Part shown: in pieces, positions 1-5,848 of the stretch | Layout: every line of letters starts with the position of its first letter | How positions within the stretch are numbered: the first letter of the stretch is position 1 | DNA from: DATIXJ01 sp035518715 | GTDB lineage: Bacteria; Bacteroidota; Ignavibacteria; UBA10030; SZUA-254 | Length of the DNA: 5,848 nt | Direction of reading: 5' to 3' | NCBI GenBank assembly: GCA_035518715.1 | Contig: DATIXJ010000086.1 | Location: 1-5,848 of the forward strand | Made by a program: the position numbers and the translations under genes | Notes under the pieces: generated by a model | What the model was told of the DNA's origin: nothing | Seen by the model: the letters and a program-made list of their open reading frames with translations, nothing else | The model's database searches: none

Positions 1-211
1 CCAGGATGTTGTAATCGTTCGGGAAAAATCCGGCGAGATAGTTGAAAGAGGTCTTCGCGCCATGGGCAACAATGCCGACCCACAATCGGCCAAGCCGGAC
101 GGATGCGGTTTGGTCCTCGGGCACCTGCGCCGCCGTACGCAACGAACAGAGCGCAAGCAGCAGGAGCCCGGCGATTCTGATCTTCGACTGAATGTTCATT
201 CTCAGGTTCAT
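1..211 (-). CDS. Exported protein of unknown function, N-terminal fragment
   Basis: This is the first 70 codons of a gene that runs off the left edge. I do not recognise the family. Two in-frame ATG codons are possible, ending at 211 and 199, both beginning ATGAAC. A TGA two codons upstream of the first rules out anything longer, and neither has a strong ribosome binding site. The N-terminus is a clear Sec signal peptide: basic residues (QSKIR), a leucine-rich core (AGLLLLALCSL) and a likely cut at TAA/Q. The mature part begins PEDQTASVRLGRLWVGIVAHG and continues with an aromatic stretch (FNYLAGFFPNDYN), which suggests a surface or periplasmic protein. The gene starts 19 bp after the receptor stop codon, so it is probably co-transcribed and functionally linked to it. 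It is not recognisably SusD: there is no lipobox Cys in the signal peptide. The exported nature is well supported; the function is not known. Confidence 0.75.
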   Translation of the reverse strand, partial: MNLRMNIQSKIRIAGLLLLALCSLRTAAQVPEDQTASVRLGRLWVGIVAHGAKTSFNYLAGFFPNDYNIL

Positions 212-230
212 AAATCACAATTGCCGTTTG

Positions 231-3200
231 TTAAAAATCGACCTTGATCCCGGCCCAGATTTCTCTCGGCTCGCCGTAGATGAAGTACGGCAGGTTCGGA
301 TCGTTGATATACGGTTTATCCGCCGACCGCAATTGACCGATCTTGTCGTCGCCGGGGACGAAGTACCCTTGTGCCGCGTATTGCGCGCGGAGATTGTTGA
401 ATGCAGGACTGTTGTACATCGCGAGATGGAGCGATGCGAAATAGTTGAAGTCGTCACCGCTCAGCCGGTCGAATGCGAAGAGCGTGTTCATCTCGTTAAC
501 CTTGATGTTGAAGACGTTTTTCACATCGACATAGAACGTCCCGGTTTTTCCTGCAATACCGATCGCCTTGTTGAGCTTCAGATCGAACATCCAGTAATCG
601 GGCCACTCGAGATTCTGGTTCAGGTAGGGATCGTTCAGGGGATTCCAGGTGTAATACGACCCCGCCTGCCATTTTCCGAACAACGTGAGCTCCCATCCTC
701 CCAATACCTGCTCGGCAATGAATCCTTTCCCGGTTCCGTCCGGAGTCGTGAACGTGACAGTGGCATTTACCGACGGTTGCGGCAGGACGCGCGATTCCTG
801 CCCCTGATACAGAAGTGCCTGCGCATCGTTGATGATCGAATCGGTGTATGTCTGCTGTCCCGTCAGTCCGGTCTTCTTCAAACTGTAATTGAAATTGATG
901 CGCCCGTTGATCCAGCTCCGGTCCTGTTTCGTCAGCGTGACCTCAACACCTTCGATATCTTCGTAGGTGTTGTTGTTCCAGCTGTCATAATTGAGATCAC
1001 CGGCGGCATTCTGGTATGTCACATCACCCGCTTCTCCGGTCACATCCTTGTAATACCCGGAGACGTTCAGCTGGTAGGCATTGCTGAGCGCCTGGCCGAC
1101 ACCAATTTCATACGAGATCGTTCTCGGGGGTTCGAGATTCGGATTCGACATCATGTAGAGTCCGTTCTTCGTGTACCGGTACTGGATGAGAAACATGTTC
1201 GAGTACGTCGGGTTGGAACGGAAATGCCCGTAGTTGAAATAGAATTTTGAATTATCGGAGATGGGGAATGATATCCCAAGTCGAGGACTGATAGCGACAT
1301 AGTTTTTCACGGGCTGCAGGAAGCCGGGGTGAGTCTGGTTGTACGTATCCCAGAGATTCCAGATATACGAGTTCCCCGCCTGGAGATACTGCACGAGAGC
1401 GGAGTCTTTCCCGTACGGACGCGGGGTAAATGCCGCAGCAGCGAACGGATCGCCCGATGGCCAGAGCCCGCCGCCGCCGTAGTAATAATCGACGCGGACG
1501 CCGAGATTCGCGAGCATCCATCGCGACGTGATCTGGTCCTGAAGATAGACCCCGGTCTGAGAAGGAATCCGGTGATAATTGAATTCGTAGATGTTGTACG
1601 CGTTTCTGTTCCAGTCCTCCCAGTAATTATGGTTGATGTCAATGAGATTGTACTCGATGCCCGCTTTCGCGTAATTGGCTTCGTTGAGCTGTGAATTCAC
1701 ATCCGCTTTGAAGCGCCACTGCTTGATGTTTGTATTATCGTAGAGGTCCCCTTCCTTGCTCCGGAACCGGAATACGCCGAGTCCTGCGGCATCGTCATAG
1801 CTCGGGTAGGTATATCCCGCAAGCTTGTGGTTTCCGGCGAACTGCCATTTGCCGTATGGCATCTCATCGACCGGGAACGGTCCGAACCAGGTGAGGATAT
1901 CTGCCGTGTCGCGGTTGTCGCCATGCTCGGGATTCTCATCAAGGATAGAGAGATAATTCATGGCAAATTCGGCGAACGTGGACTGGCTGAAAATATGATT
2001 GACGGTAATTCCTCCGAGAAGGGATGTCTGATTGAGCAGCGGGAAGAATGGCGGATCAAACCAGTACATGCGGTATTCGCTCGAATTGGTATTCCGCACA
2101 AAGTCCTTCACATTGTCGATAGGCATGAATCCGCCGTAGCCGTTCGCATCCGGCACATCGCCGAACGCCGGACGCACACCGCTGACACCTTCCTGAAATT
2201 TCCACAAGCCGTTCAGGGTCACCGAAGTGCTCTTCGAGGGCTCCAAATGTATCGTAGCGAGCGTGACATATTTCTGTTCCGCGTCGCGGGAAACAGGCAT
2301 CGTGTATGTCTGCCGCGTTGTGTTATTGGAGAGATAGAATGTCGCACCGAGGTCGCTCAGGAACGGGATTGGGCCCCCAAATCCGCCGTCGAAATCATAA
2401 TCGCTCCCTCCTTCCTTTCTCGCATGCGATGCAAAGAGCGCCTTCTGCTCGTCCGAGACCGTATATCCAAGCTTTGCAAGCCCCTGGTAATCTGGAACCG
2501 CCATGAACATCCAGGAATAGAGAAGGTACATATCGAGCGGAGTCGCCTGCTGAGCGGGAGATTTTCCGATGTTGAACTGCTGTGCAGCTTTGTTCCATCC
2601 GATAAACGACAGTGACTGCTGGCGTGTGTACGGATCATTCTTCCACGCAGAATCGGTGCCCACAAACGCAACGCTCGGATTCAGATACGGCGCGAGCAGC
2701 GGTGCCGACGGATCATTGAGGTTTGGACCGAAACGCTTCATGTGATCGCCGTCGTACGTGAACGTCAGCGTTCCGTGAAACCCGTCCTTCGTGCCGGTCT
2801 TGGTGGTAACGTTGATCAGTCCCGAACGGAAATTTCCATACTCTGCATTGAATCCGCCCGAAAGTACTGAGATCTGATCGATGGCACTGAGAGGAATTGA
2901 GGTTTCGGCATTACCGACCGCGGCATTGTTGAAGGAGATTCCGTTGACAAGCGTTCCCGTTTGATCGGCTGAACCGCCGCGGATCGTGAGATAGCCGTTC
3001 GTTTCCGAAACACCCGGCTGATTTGCGAGAAACTCGTTGATTTCCCGGATCGCCGGACCCTGCGTCACTTCCTTGGCATTCACGACAAGCTGCGTGTTCG
3101 TCACTTCCTTGTGCAGTTCATCGCGCTTTGCCTCGATCGTTACGGCTTCCATCTGAATCTCACCCGATTCGAGGGTGATATCGACCGTTGAAACGCGGTC

Positions 3201-3512
3201 CGAAGATACTTCGACATCGGTGATGATCTTCTTCGTATACCCTAACATGGAGGCCTGCAGACGGTATGTACCGACCGGCACGCCGATGATAAAATACTTG
3301 CCGTTGACATCGCTCGTCGCGCCGAGATACGTGTCCATGAGAAAGACATTGACCCCGACGAGTGCCTCTCCCGTTTTGGCATCCGTCACCGTACCGACGA
3401 TCCTGCTCTTCATCTGTGCCGATGCTCCCGGTCCGCATAGAAGCGACGCGGAAACGATCATGAGCACGGCCAGCCATTTTTTCCTGAAACCTGTCTTCGA
3501 AACCGCCGACAT
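231..3512 (-). CDS. TonB-dependent outer-membrane receptor with carboxypeptidase-regulatory-like N-terminal domain
   Basis: A complete protein of about 1093 residues that should form a 22-strand outer-membrane barrel importing a bulky ligand with energy from TonB. In order it shows: a signal peptide (residues 1-32, RKKWLAVLMIVSASLL core, cut near ASA/Q); a carboxypeptidase-regulatory-like beta-sandwich at about 38-118 (IVGTVTDAKTGEALVGVNVF, then GKYFIIGVPVGTYRL); a possible TonB box, MEAVTIEAKR, at 121-130; a plug domain at about 130-240 with IRGGSADQ and GGFNAEYGNFRSG; then a long aromatic-rich barrel ending in Phe (AGIKVDF), as outer-membrane proteins usually do. I chose the ATG at 3512 because GGAG lies 5 nt upstream; a GTG at 3518 in the same frame would overlap that site. 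The gene follows the pectate lyase by 34 bp, so pectin fragments are a plausible substrate, but that is inferred from context. No SusD gene is adjacent within the window. No frameshift or missing segment is apparent. Confidence 0.95.
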   Translation of the reverse strand: MSAVSKTGFRKKWLAVLMIVSASLLCGPGASAQMKSRIVGTVTDAKTGEALVGVNVFLMDTYLGATSDVNGKYFIIGVPVGTYRLQASMLGYTKKIITDVEVSSDRVSTVDITLESGEIQMEAVTIEAKRDELHKEVTNTQLVVNAKEVTQGPAIREINEFLANQPGVSETNGYLTIRGGSADQTGTLVNGISFNNAAVGNAETSIPLSAIDQISVLSGGFNAEYGNFRSGLINVTTKTGTKDGFHGTLTFTYDGDHMKRFGPNLNDPSAPLLAPYLNPSVAFVGTDSAWKNDPYTRQQSLSFIGWNKAAQQFNIGKSPAQQATPLDMYLLYSWMFMAVPDYQGLAKLGYTVSDEQKALFASHARKEGGSDYDFDGGFGGPIPFLSDLGATFYLSNNTTRQTYTMPVSRDAEQKYVTLATIHLEPSKSTSVTLNGLWKFQEGVSGVRPAFGDVPDANGYGGFMPIDNVKDFVRNTNSSEYRMYWFDPPFFPLLNQTSLLGGITVNHIFSQSTFAEFAMNYLSILDENPEHGDNRDTADILTWFGPFPVDEMPYGKWQFAGNHKLAGYTYPSYDDAAGLGVFRFRSKEGDLYDNTNIKQWRFKADVNSQLNEANYAKAGIEYNLIDINHNYWEDWNRNAYNIYEFNYHRIPSQTGVYLQDQITSRWMLANLGVRVDYYYGGGGLWPSGDPFAAAAFTPRPYGKDSALVQYLQAGNSYIWNLWDTYNQTHPGFLQPVKNYVAISPRLGISFPISDNSKFYFNYGHFRSNPTYSNMFLIQYRYTKNGLYMMSNPNLEPPRTISYEIGVGQALSNAYQLNVSGYYKDVTGEAGDVTYQNAAGDLNYDSWNNNTYEDIEGVEVTLTKQDRSWINGRINFNYSLKKTGLTGQQTYTDSIINDAQALLYQGQESRVLPQPSVNATVTFTTPDGTGKGFIAEQVLGGWELTLFGKWQAGSYYTWNPLNDPYLNQNLEWPDYWMFDLKLNKAIGIAGKTGTFYVDVKNVFNIKVNEMNTLFAFDRLSGDDFNYFASLHLAMYNSPAFNNLRAQYAAQGYFVPGDDKIGQLRSADKPYINDPNLPYFIYGEPREIWAGIKVDF

Positions 3513-3517
3513 TGACA

Positions 3518-3521
3518 CTCC
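3518..3521 (-). promoter_or_regulatory. Ribosome binding site of the TonB-dependent receptor
   Basis: On the minus strand GGAG sits 5 nt before the ATG at 3512, a normal Shine-Dalgarno spacing. It overlaps the alternative GTG codon at 3516-3518 and so decides in favour of the ATG. A matching CTCC just after the lyase stop codon (3543-3546) could pair with it. Confidence 0.6.
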
Positions 3522-3546
3522 GGAATAAGGTTATGTTCAGTTGGAG

Positions 3547-5250
3547 TTATTTGAGAAGAACCATCTTGCGAATCTGCGAATACCGATCTGTGTGCATCCG
3601 GCAGAAATAGACACCGGAGCTCATTCCAGAACCATCAAAAACAACACGGTACGATCCCGGACCTTCCACCCTGTCGACGAGCGTTGCCACTCGCGCACCG
3701 AGAATCGTGAAAATTTCCACACGAACATGCGTTCTCACCGGGAGAGCGTACGTAATCGTCGTCGCTGGATTGAACGGGTTCGGATAGTTTGCTTTCAAAT
3801 CGAATTTCTCTGCGATGGTCGGGGGATAATCCTTCACGCCGGTAAGGAGCGTCACCACGAGAGCATTCAGATAATGTTCAAGATTCGAATAGCCGTCTCC
3901 GGTGATCAAAGCGGCATCGGTGGAATCATTCGGATCGAGACCGTTTGCGCTTTCCCATTCATCCGGGATGCCGTCGTGGTCGCTGTCGACCGGAGGCGGA
4001 AGCGCGTTGAGCTGCGGCCATCCGCCCAGACTATCCTGCGTATCAATAATACCCTTCCCCACACCCCACAAACCGCCGTACGTTGCGGTCCCCGTCCTTA
4101 CCTCATTCACAATTCTGGTATCAACCGCATCGCGTCGCGGCAGATTTGCACCGCCGCCCACAAGCACCGAATCGTACGCATCCTGAGGTGATTGCGTCGT
4201 GACCGAATCCGCACTGAACGGGACCGGACGGAGCTTTGCACGCTGGGCTAGAGCATACGTCCCCTGGATCCCAAGCGCATTGTTGGACGTCACCGCAGTG
4301 TCACCGTAAATAAAATTCCCGGAGATATACCAGTTGCCCGCAGTATCATACGGCTCTACAATTCTGTTCCGCACACTTCCGTACGTCCCGGGGCCGTACT
4401 TGTAATAATTTGAGATGATGTTCTGATTTCCCGCCTCGCCGCCGTACCCGCTGTTGAATCCCCAGTTGTAGATCACATTATTGCGGAAGTCGACCACCTC
4501 GCTGTCGGGCTGACCGGTATACCGGCTCCCGTTGAATCTCGGGTTCCTGCTGGAATTGTGTGCGAGGATGTTGTGGTGGAACGATGCATGCCATCCGCCC
4601 CACATTCCACCATACCCGTGGTTCCCTTTTGGATGGTATGAATGATAGAGACTCTCCGTGATGAAGCACCACTGCATGGTGAACTGCCCGAGATCGTAGA
4701 AGCTGGAATTCTCATCTATCGCCCAGCTGCTGGAACAGTGGTCGACGATGATGTTCCGATAGATGGGAAGCCCGTTCCCGGAAAATGCATCGTCGGCATC
4801 GCGCGTTGAATCGCCGAGCCGGGACCGGATATAGCGGATAATGACATTGCTCGCCGAGACGCGGAAGGTGAAGTTCCTCAGGCAGATACCATCGCCGGGA
4901 GCGGTCTGGCCTGCGATCGTGATACTATCGTGCCGGATGACGAGTGCGGAGAGAAGCTTGATCGTGCCCGAAACCCGGAAGACCACCGTCCGTGGTCCCG
5001 TTGCCTGAACTGCATCGCGCAGACTCCCCGGACCGCTGTCGTCGAGGTTGGTAACCTCGTACACTCTTCCTCCTCTGCCGCCCGAGGCGAAACGCCCCGC
5101 TCCTTCTGCTCCGGGAAAAGCCACCGGTTGTGAGAGGAGAACTGCCGGAAAAACGGAGAAGGCAACGATCCACAGAGCAATCGTTGCCTTCGTGAAAGGT
5201 CGAACCTGATGCGATGCTGAATTCTCCTCCGGCGAACCGGAGATATTCAT
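3547..5250 (-). CDS. Secreted pectate lyase (polysaccharide lyase family 1) with calcium-binding spacer and T9SS sorting domain
   Basis: A 567-residue enzyme predicted to cleave polygalacturonate by calcium-dependent beta-elimination outside the cell. Numbering from the ATG at 5250: an N-terminal segment and signal peptide (hydrophobic core about 22-40, IALWIVAFSVFPAVLLS, followed by Q); a parallel beta-helix lyase domain from about 43 to 420, opening with AFPGAEGAGRFASGGRGG and EVTNLDDSGPGSLRDAV, both family 1 hallmarks; the IIVDHCSSSWAIDE block at 167-180; FHHN at 224-227; and SSRNPRF at 233-239, whose Arg235 fits the catalytic Arg of the family. An Asp-rich thrombospondin-3/EF-hand-like spacer follows (DSDHDGIPDEWE at 422-433, then GLDPNDSTD), and a T9SS type A sorting domain closes the protein at 483-567. 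The start is uncertain: ATGs at 5304, 5298 and 5286 and a TTG at 5358 are in frame, but AAGGG lies 6 nt before the ATG at 5250, and this start gives the most normal signal peptide. The neighbouring receptor suggests uptake of the products. Confidence 0.93.
   Translation of the reverse strand: MNISGSPEENSASHQVRPFTKATIALWIVAFSVFPAVLLSQPVAFPGAEGAGRFASGGRGGRVYEVTNLDDSGPGSLRDAVQATGPRTVVFRVSGTIKLLSALVIRHDSITIAGQTAPGDGICLRNFTFRVSASNVIIRYIRSRLGDSTRDADDAFSGNGLPIYRNIIVDHCSSSWAIDENSSFYDLGQFTMQWCFITESLYHSYHPKGNHGYGGMWGGWHASFHHNILAHNSSRNPRFNGSRYTGQPDSEVVDFRNNVIYNWGFNSGYGGEAGNQNIISNYYKYGPGTYGSVRNRIVEPYDTAGNWYISGNFIYGDTAVTSNNALGIQGTYALAQRAKLRPVPFSADSVTTQSPQDAYDSVLVGGGANLPRRDAVDTRIVNEVRTGTATYGGLWGVGKGIIDTQDSLGGWPQLNALPPPVDSDHDGIPDEWESANGLDPNDSTDAALITGDGYSNLEHYLNALVVTLLTGVKDYPPTIAEKFDLKANYPNPFNPATTITYALPVRTHVRVEIFTILGARVATLVDRVEGPGSYRVVFDGSGMSSGVYFCRMHTDRYSQIRKMVLLK
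3550..3804 (-). other. T9SS type A C-terminal sorting domain of the pectate lyase
   Basis: The last 85 residues form a beta-sandwich sorting signal: NYPNPFNP, then TTITYALP, then VEIFTILGARVATLVD, then SSGVYF, ending in KMVLLK. This pattern matches the C-terminal domains that direct proteins through the type IX system, after which the domain is normally removed or used for surface anchoring. It implies that the host encodes a T9SS elsewhere. Confidence 0.88.
5158..5191 (-). repeat. Perfect 12-bp inverted repeat within pectate lyase signal-peptide codons
   Basis: GAAGGCAACGAT (5158-5169) and its exact reverse complement ATCGTTGCCTTC (5180-5191) flank a 10-nt loop. In the mRNA this would form a 12-bp hairpin about 60 nt after the chosen start codon. 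A run of five T lies about 6 nt downstream of the stem in the transcript direction (plus-strand A run, 5149-5153). The repeat encodes parts of the hydrophobic signal-peptide core (KATI and IVAF), so it could be chance, a translational pause structure or a weak attenuator. Confidence 0.6.
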
Positions 5251-5344
5251 GCCGAGCCCTTGTAGGAGGATGCATGCTTTCGCCATGATTCCGACCATCT
5301 GCATGTTCGATCCGTCTTTCCTGATTACCACGATTATCAACCGA
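5251..5344 (-). other. Short gap before the pectate lyase; alternative start codons, no clear promoter or terminator
   Basis: These 94 bp separate the upstream stop codon from the chosen lyase start. They stay open in the lyase frame, with ATG codons at 5304, 5298 and 5286. I see an AAGGG ribosome binding site (5257-5261) but no strong hairpin with a T run and no confident -10 or -7 box. Co-transcription with the upstream gene is therefore plausible, though a promoter here cannot be excluded. Confidence 0.4.
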
Positions 5345-5848
5345 TCATTTCGTAACAACCATTTGGTGAGTAAGGACTGTGGATCCCGCCGTCAGACGGT
5401 AGAAATATATTCCCGATGACAGTCCCGCACCATCAACGCGCACCGAATACGTGCCCGGGTGCATATTGACATCCACCAGATGCGCCACCGATTGACCGAG
5501 GAGATTGAAGAGCTCGATCACCACATGACTCGCTTTCGGCACCGTGTATCTGATGGTGGTCGTCGGGTTGAACGGATTCGGATAATTCTGGGAGAGCGCA
5601 AATCCGGAGGGGAGTTCAGCCCTGTCGTTCACACCGACAAGCGTGAAGTCGAGCGTGTTATCGATCGTACCGGTAGCGCGTGCAAGCGCCACATACGCGC
5701 TGTGATTGTACTGCAGAGTCACCCATGATGCCGTCGGCAGCGAATCGGTCTTCCAGTATGTTGGCGGATCAGTATACACCGTCGTATCAAACGTGACCAG
5801 CTGACCCATTCCTTTCCAGTTGATGAGACTGTCGGTCGTGTAGCCGAC
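5345..5848 (-). CDS. Secreted protein with T9SS sorting domain, C-terminal fragment
   Basis: The final 167 codons of a gene entering from the right edge; the frame is open to base 5848, so the Met at 5809 is internal and not a start. The first 82 residues visible are a beta-rich region I cannot assign. The segment TDSLINWKGMG resembles a strand motif found in some beta-propeller glycosidases, and WVTLQYNHSAYVALARATG may belong to a beta-sandwich module, but both are weak hints. The last 85 residues are a T9SS type A sorting domain (NYPNPFNPTTTIRYTVP, then LFNLLGQSVAHLVD, then SSGIYFYRL, ending QMVVTK). The protein is therefore exported like the pectate lyase encoded next to it, and probably acts on the same material outside the cell. 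The catalytic part lies beyond the window. Confidence 0.88.
   Translation of the reverse strand, partial: VGYTTDSLINWKGMGQLVTFDTTVYTDPPTYWKTDSLPTASWVTLQYNHSAYVALARATGTIDNTLDFTLVGVNDRAELPSGFALSQNYPNPFNPTTTIRYTVPKASHVVIELFNLLGQSVAHLVDVNMHPGTYSVRVDGAGLSSGIYFYRLTAGSTVLTHQMVVTK
5348..5602 (-). other. T9SS type A C-terminal sorting domain of the upstream secreted protein
   Basis: An 85-residue domain starting FALSQNYPNPFNP and ending VVTK. It aligns without gaps to the sorting domain of the pectate lyase, with 42 of 85 positions identical by hand count. It carries the expected turn-rich segments (LLGQSVAHLVD, GAGLSSGIYF). Its presence on two neighbouring proteins supports a shared export route. 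Confidence 0.87.

Noticed and set aside
192..1250. Long plus-strand open frame (352 codons) antisense to the receptor
   Set aside because: Its product is rich in Arg, Val and Ile with no domain or signal, it has no good ribosome binding site, and it lies entirely opposite well-supported receptor barrel codons.
1827..2615. Plus-strand open frame of 262 codons
   Set aside because: Antisense to the receptor, with low-complexity charged composition and no family resemblance.
3420..3450. Cys in the receptor signal peptide (ASLLCG), a possible lipobox
   Set aside because: Leu rather than Ala, Gly or Ser precedes the Cys, and a better signal peptidase I site (ASA/Q) follows; TonB receptors are not normally lipoproteins.
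3541..4191. Plus-strand open frame of 216 codons
   Set aside because: Lies opposite the lyase sorting domain and calcium-binding spacer, whose protein motifs are unmistakable on the minus strand.
5142..5191. Intrinsic terminator formed by the 12-bp hairpin and TTTTT
   Set aside because: The T run is separated from the stem by about 6 nt including C and G, and the structure lies inside an intact coding sequence, so termination is unlikely to be its main role.
5263..5289. Plus-strand AGGAGG followed by ATG codons, looking like a translation start
   Set aside because: The ATG at 5274 reaches a stop within a few codons, and the region is covered by minus-strand gene context.
5251..5358. TTG at 5358 as the lyase start, overlapping the upstream gene by 14 bp
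   Set aside because: It would place about 57 residues before the signal-peptide core and has no ribosome binding site; the ATG at 5250 with AAGGG upstream fits better.
1..5848. tRNA, rRNA, CRISPR array, insertion sequence or attachment site
   Set aside because: No repeat-spacer pattern, transposase motif, terminal repeat pair or cloverleaf-like sequence was seen; nearly every base is in a minus-strand coding region.

Overview
All recognisable genes lie on the minus strand and read in one direction, from the right edge of the window to the left. The order of transcription is: the C-terminal end of a secreted protein with a type IX secretion (T9SS) sorting domain (right edge), a complete family 1 pectate lyase with the same kind of sorting domain, a complete TonB-dependent outer-membrane receptor, and the N-terminal end of another exported protein (left edge). 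Gaps are short: about 94 bp, 34 bp and 19 bp. No convincing terminator separates the genes, so one operon is the simplest reading.

The organism is most likely from the Bacteroidota/Ignavibacteriota side of the tree (Ignavibacteria, Kryptonia or a similar FCB-group lineage). The evidence is the pair of C-terminal domains starting with NYPNPFNP and ending in a short basic tail, the receptor with an N-terminal carboxypeptidase-regulatory-like domain, and signal peptides followed by Gln. The NYPNPFNP form is more typical of Ignavibacteriota and related phyla than of gut Bacteroides. This is inference from protein style, not a phylogenetic result.

Functionally the window looks like a small polysaccharide-degrading locus acting on pectin. 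The pectate lyase would be exported through the Sec system and then T9SS to the cell surface or medium, where it cleaves polygalacturonate by beta-elimination. The receptor next to it could import the released oligosaccharides using TonB energy. No SusD-like binding protein lies next to the receptor within the window, and the following gene starts as an exported protein I do not recognise. The receptor's substrate is therefore inferred from its neighbour only.

I found no RNA gene, mobile element, CRISPR array or plus-strand gene. The most unusual local signal is a perfect 12-bp inverted repeat inside the signal-peptide codons of the pectate lyase, followed by a short T run. I do not see an undescribed system here; this is a fairly ordinary but informative accessory carbohydrate locus.
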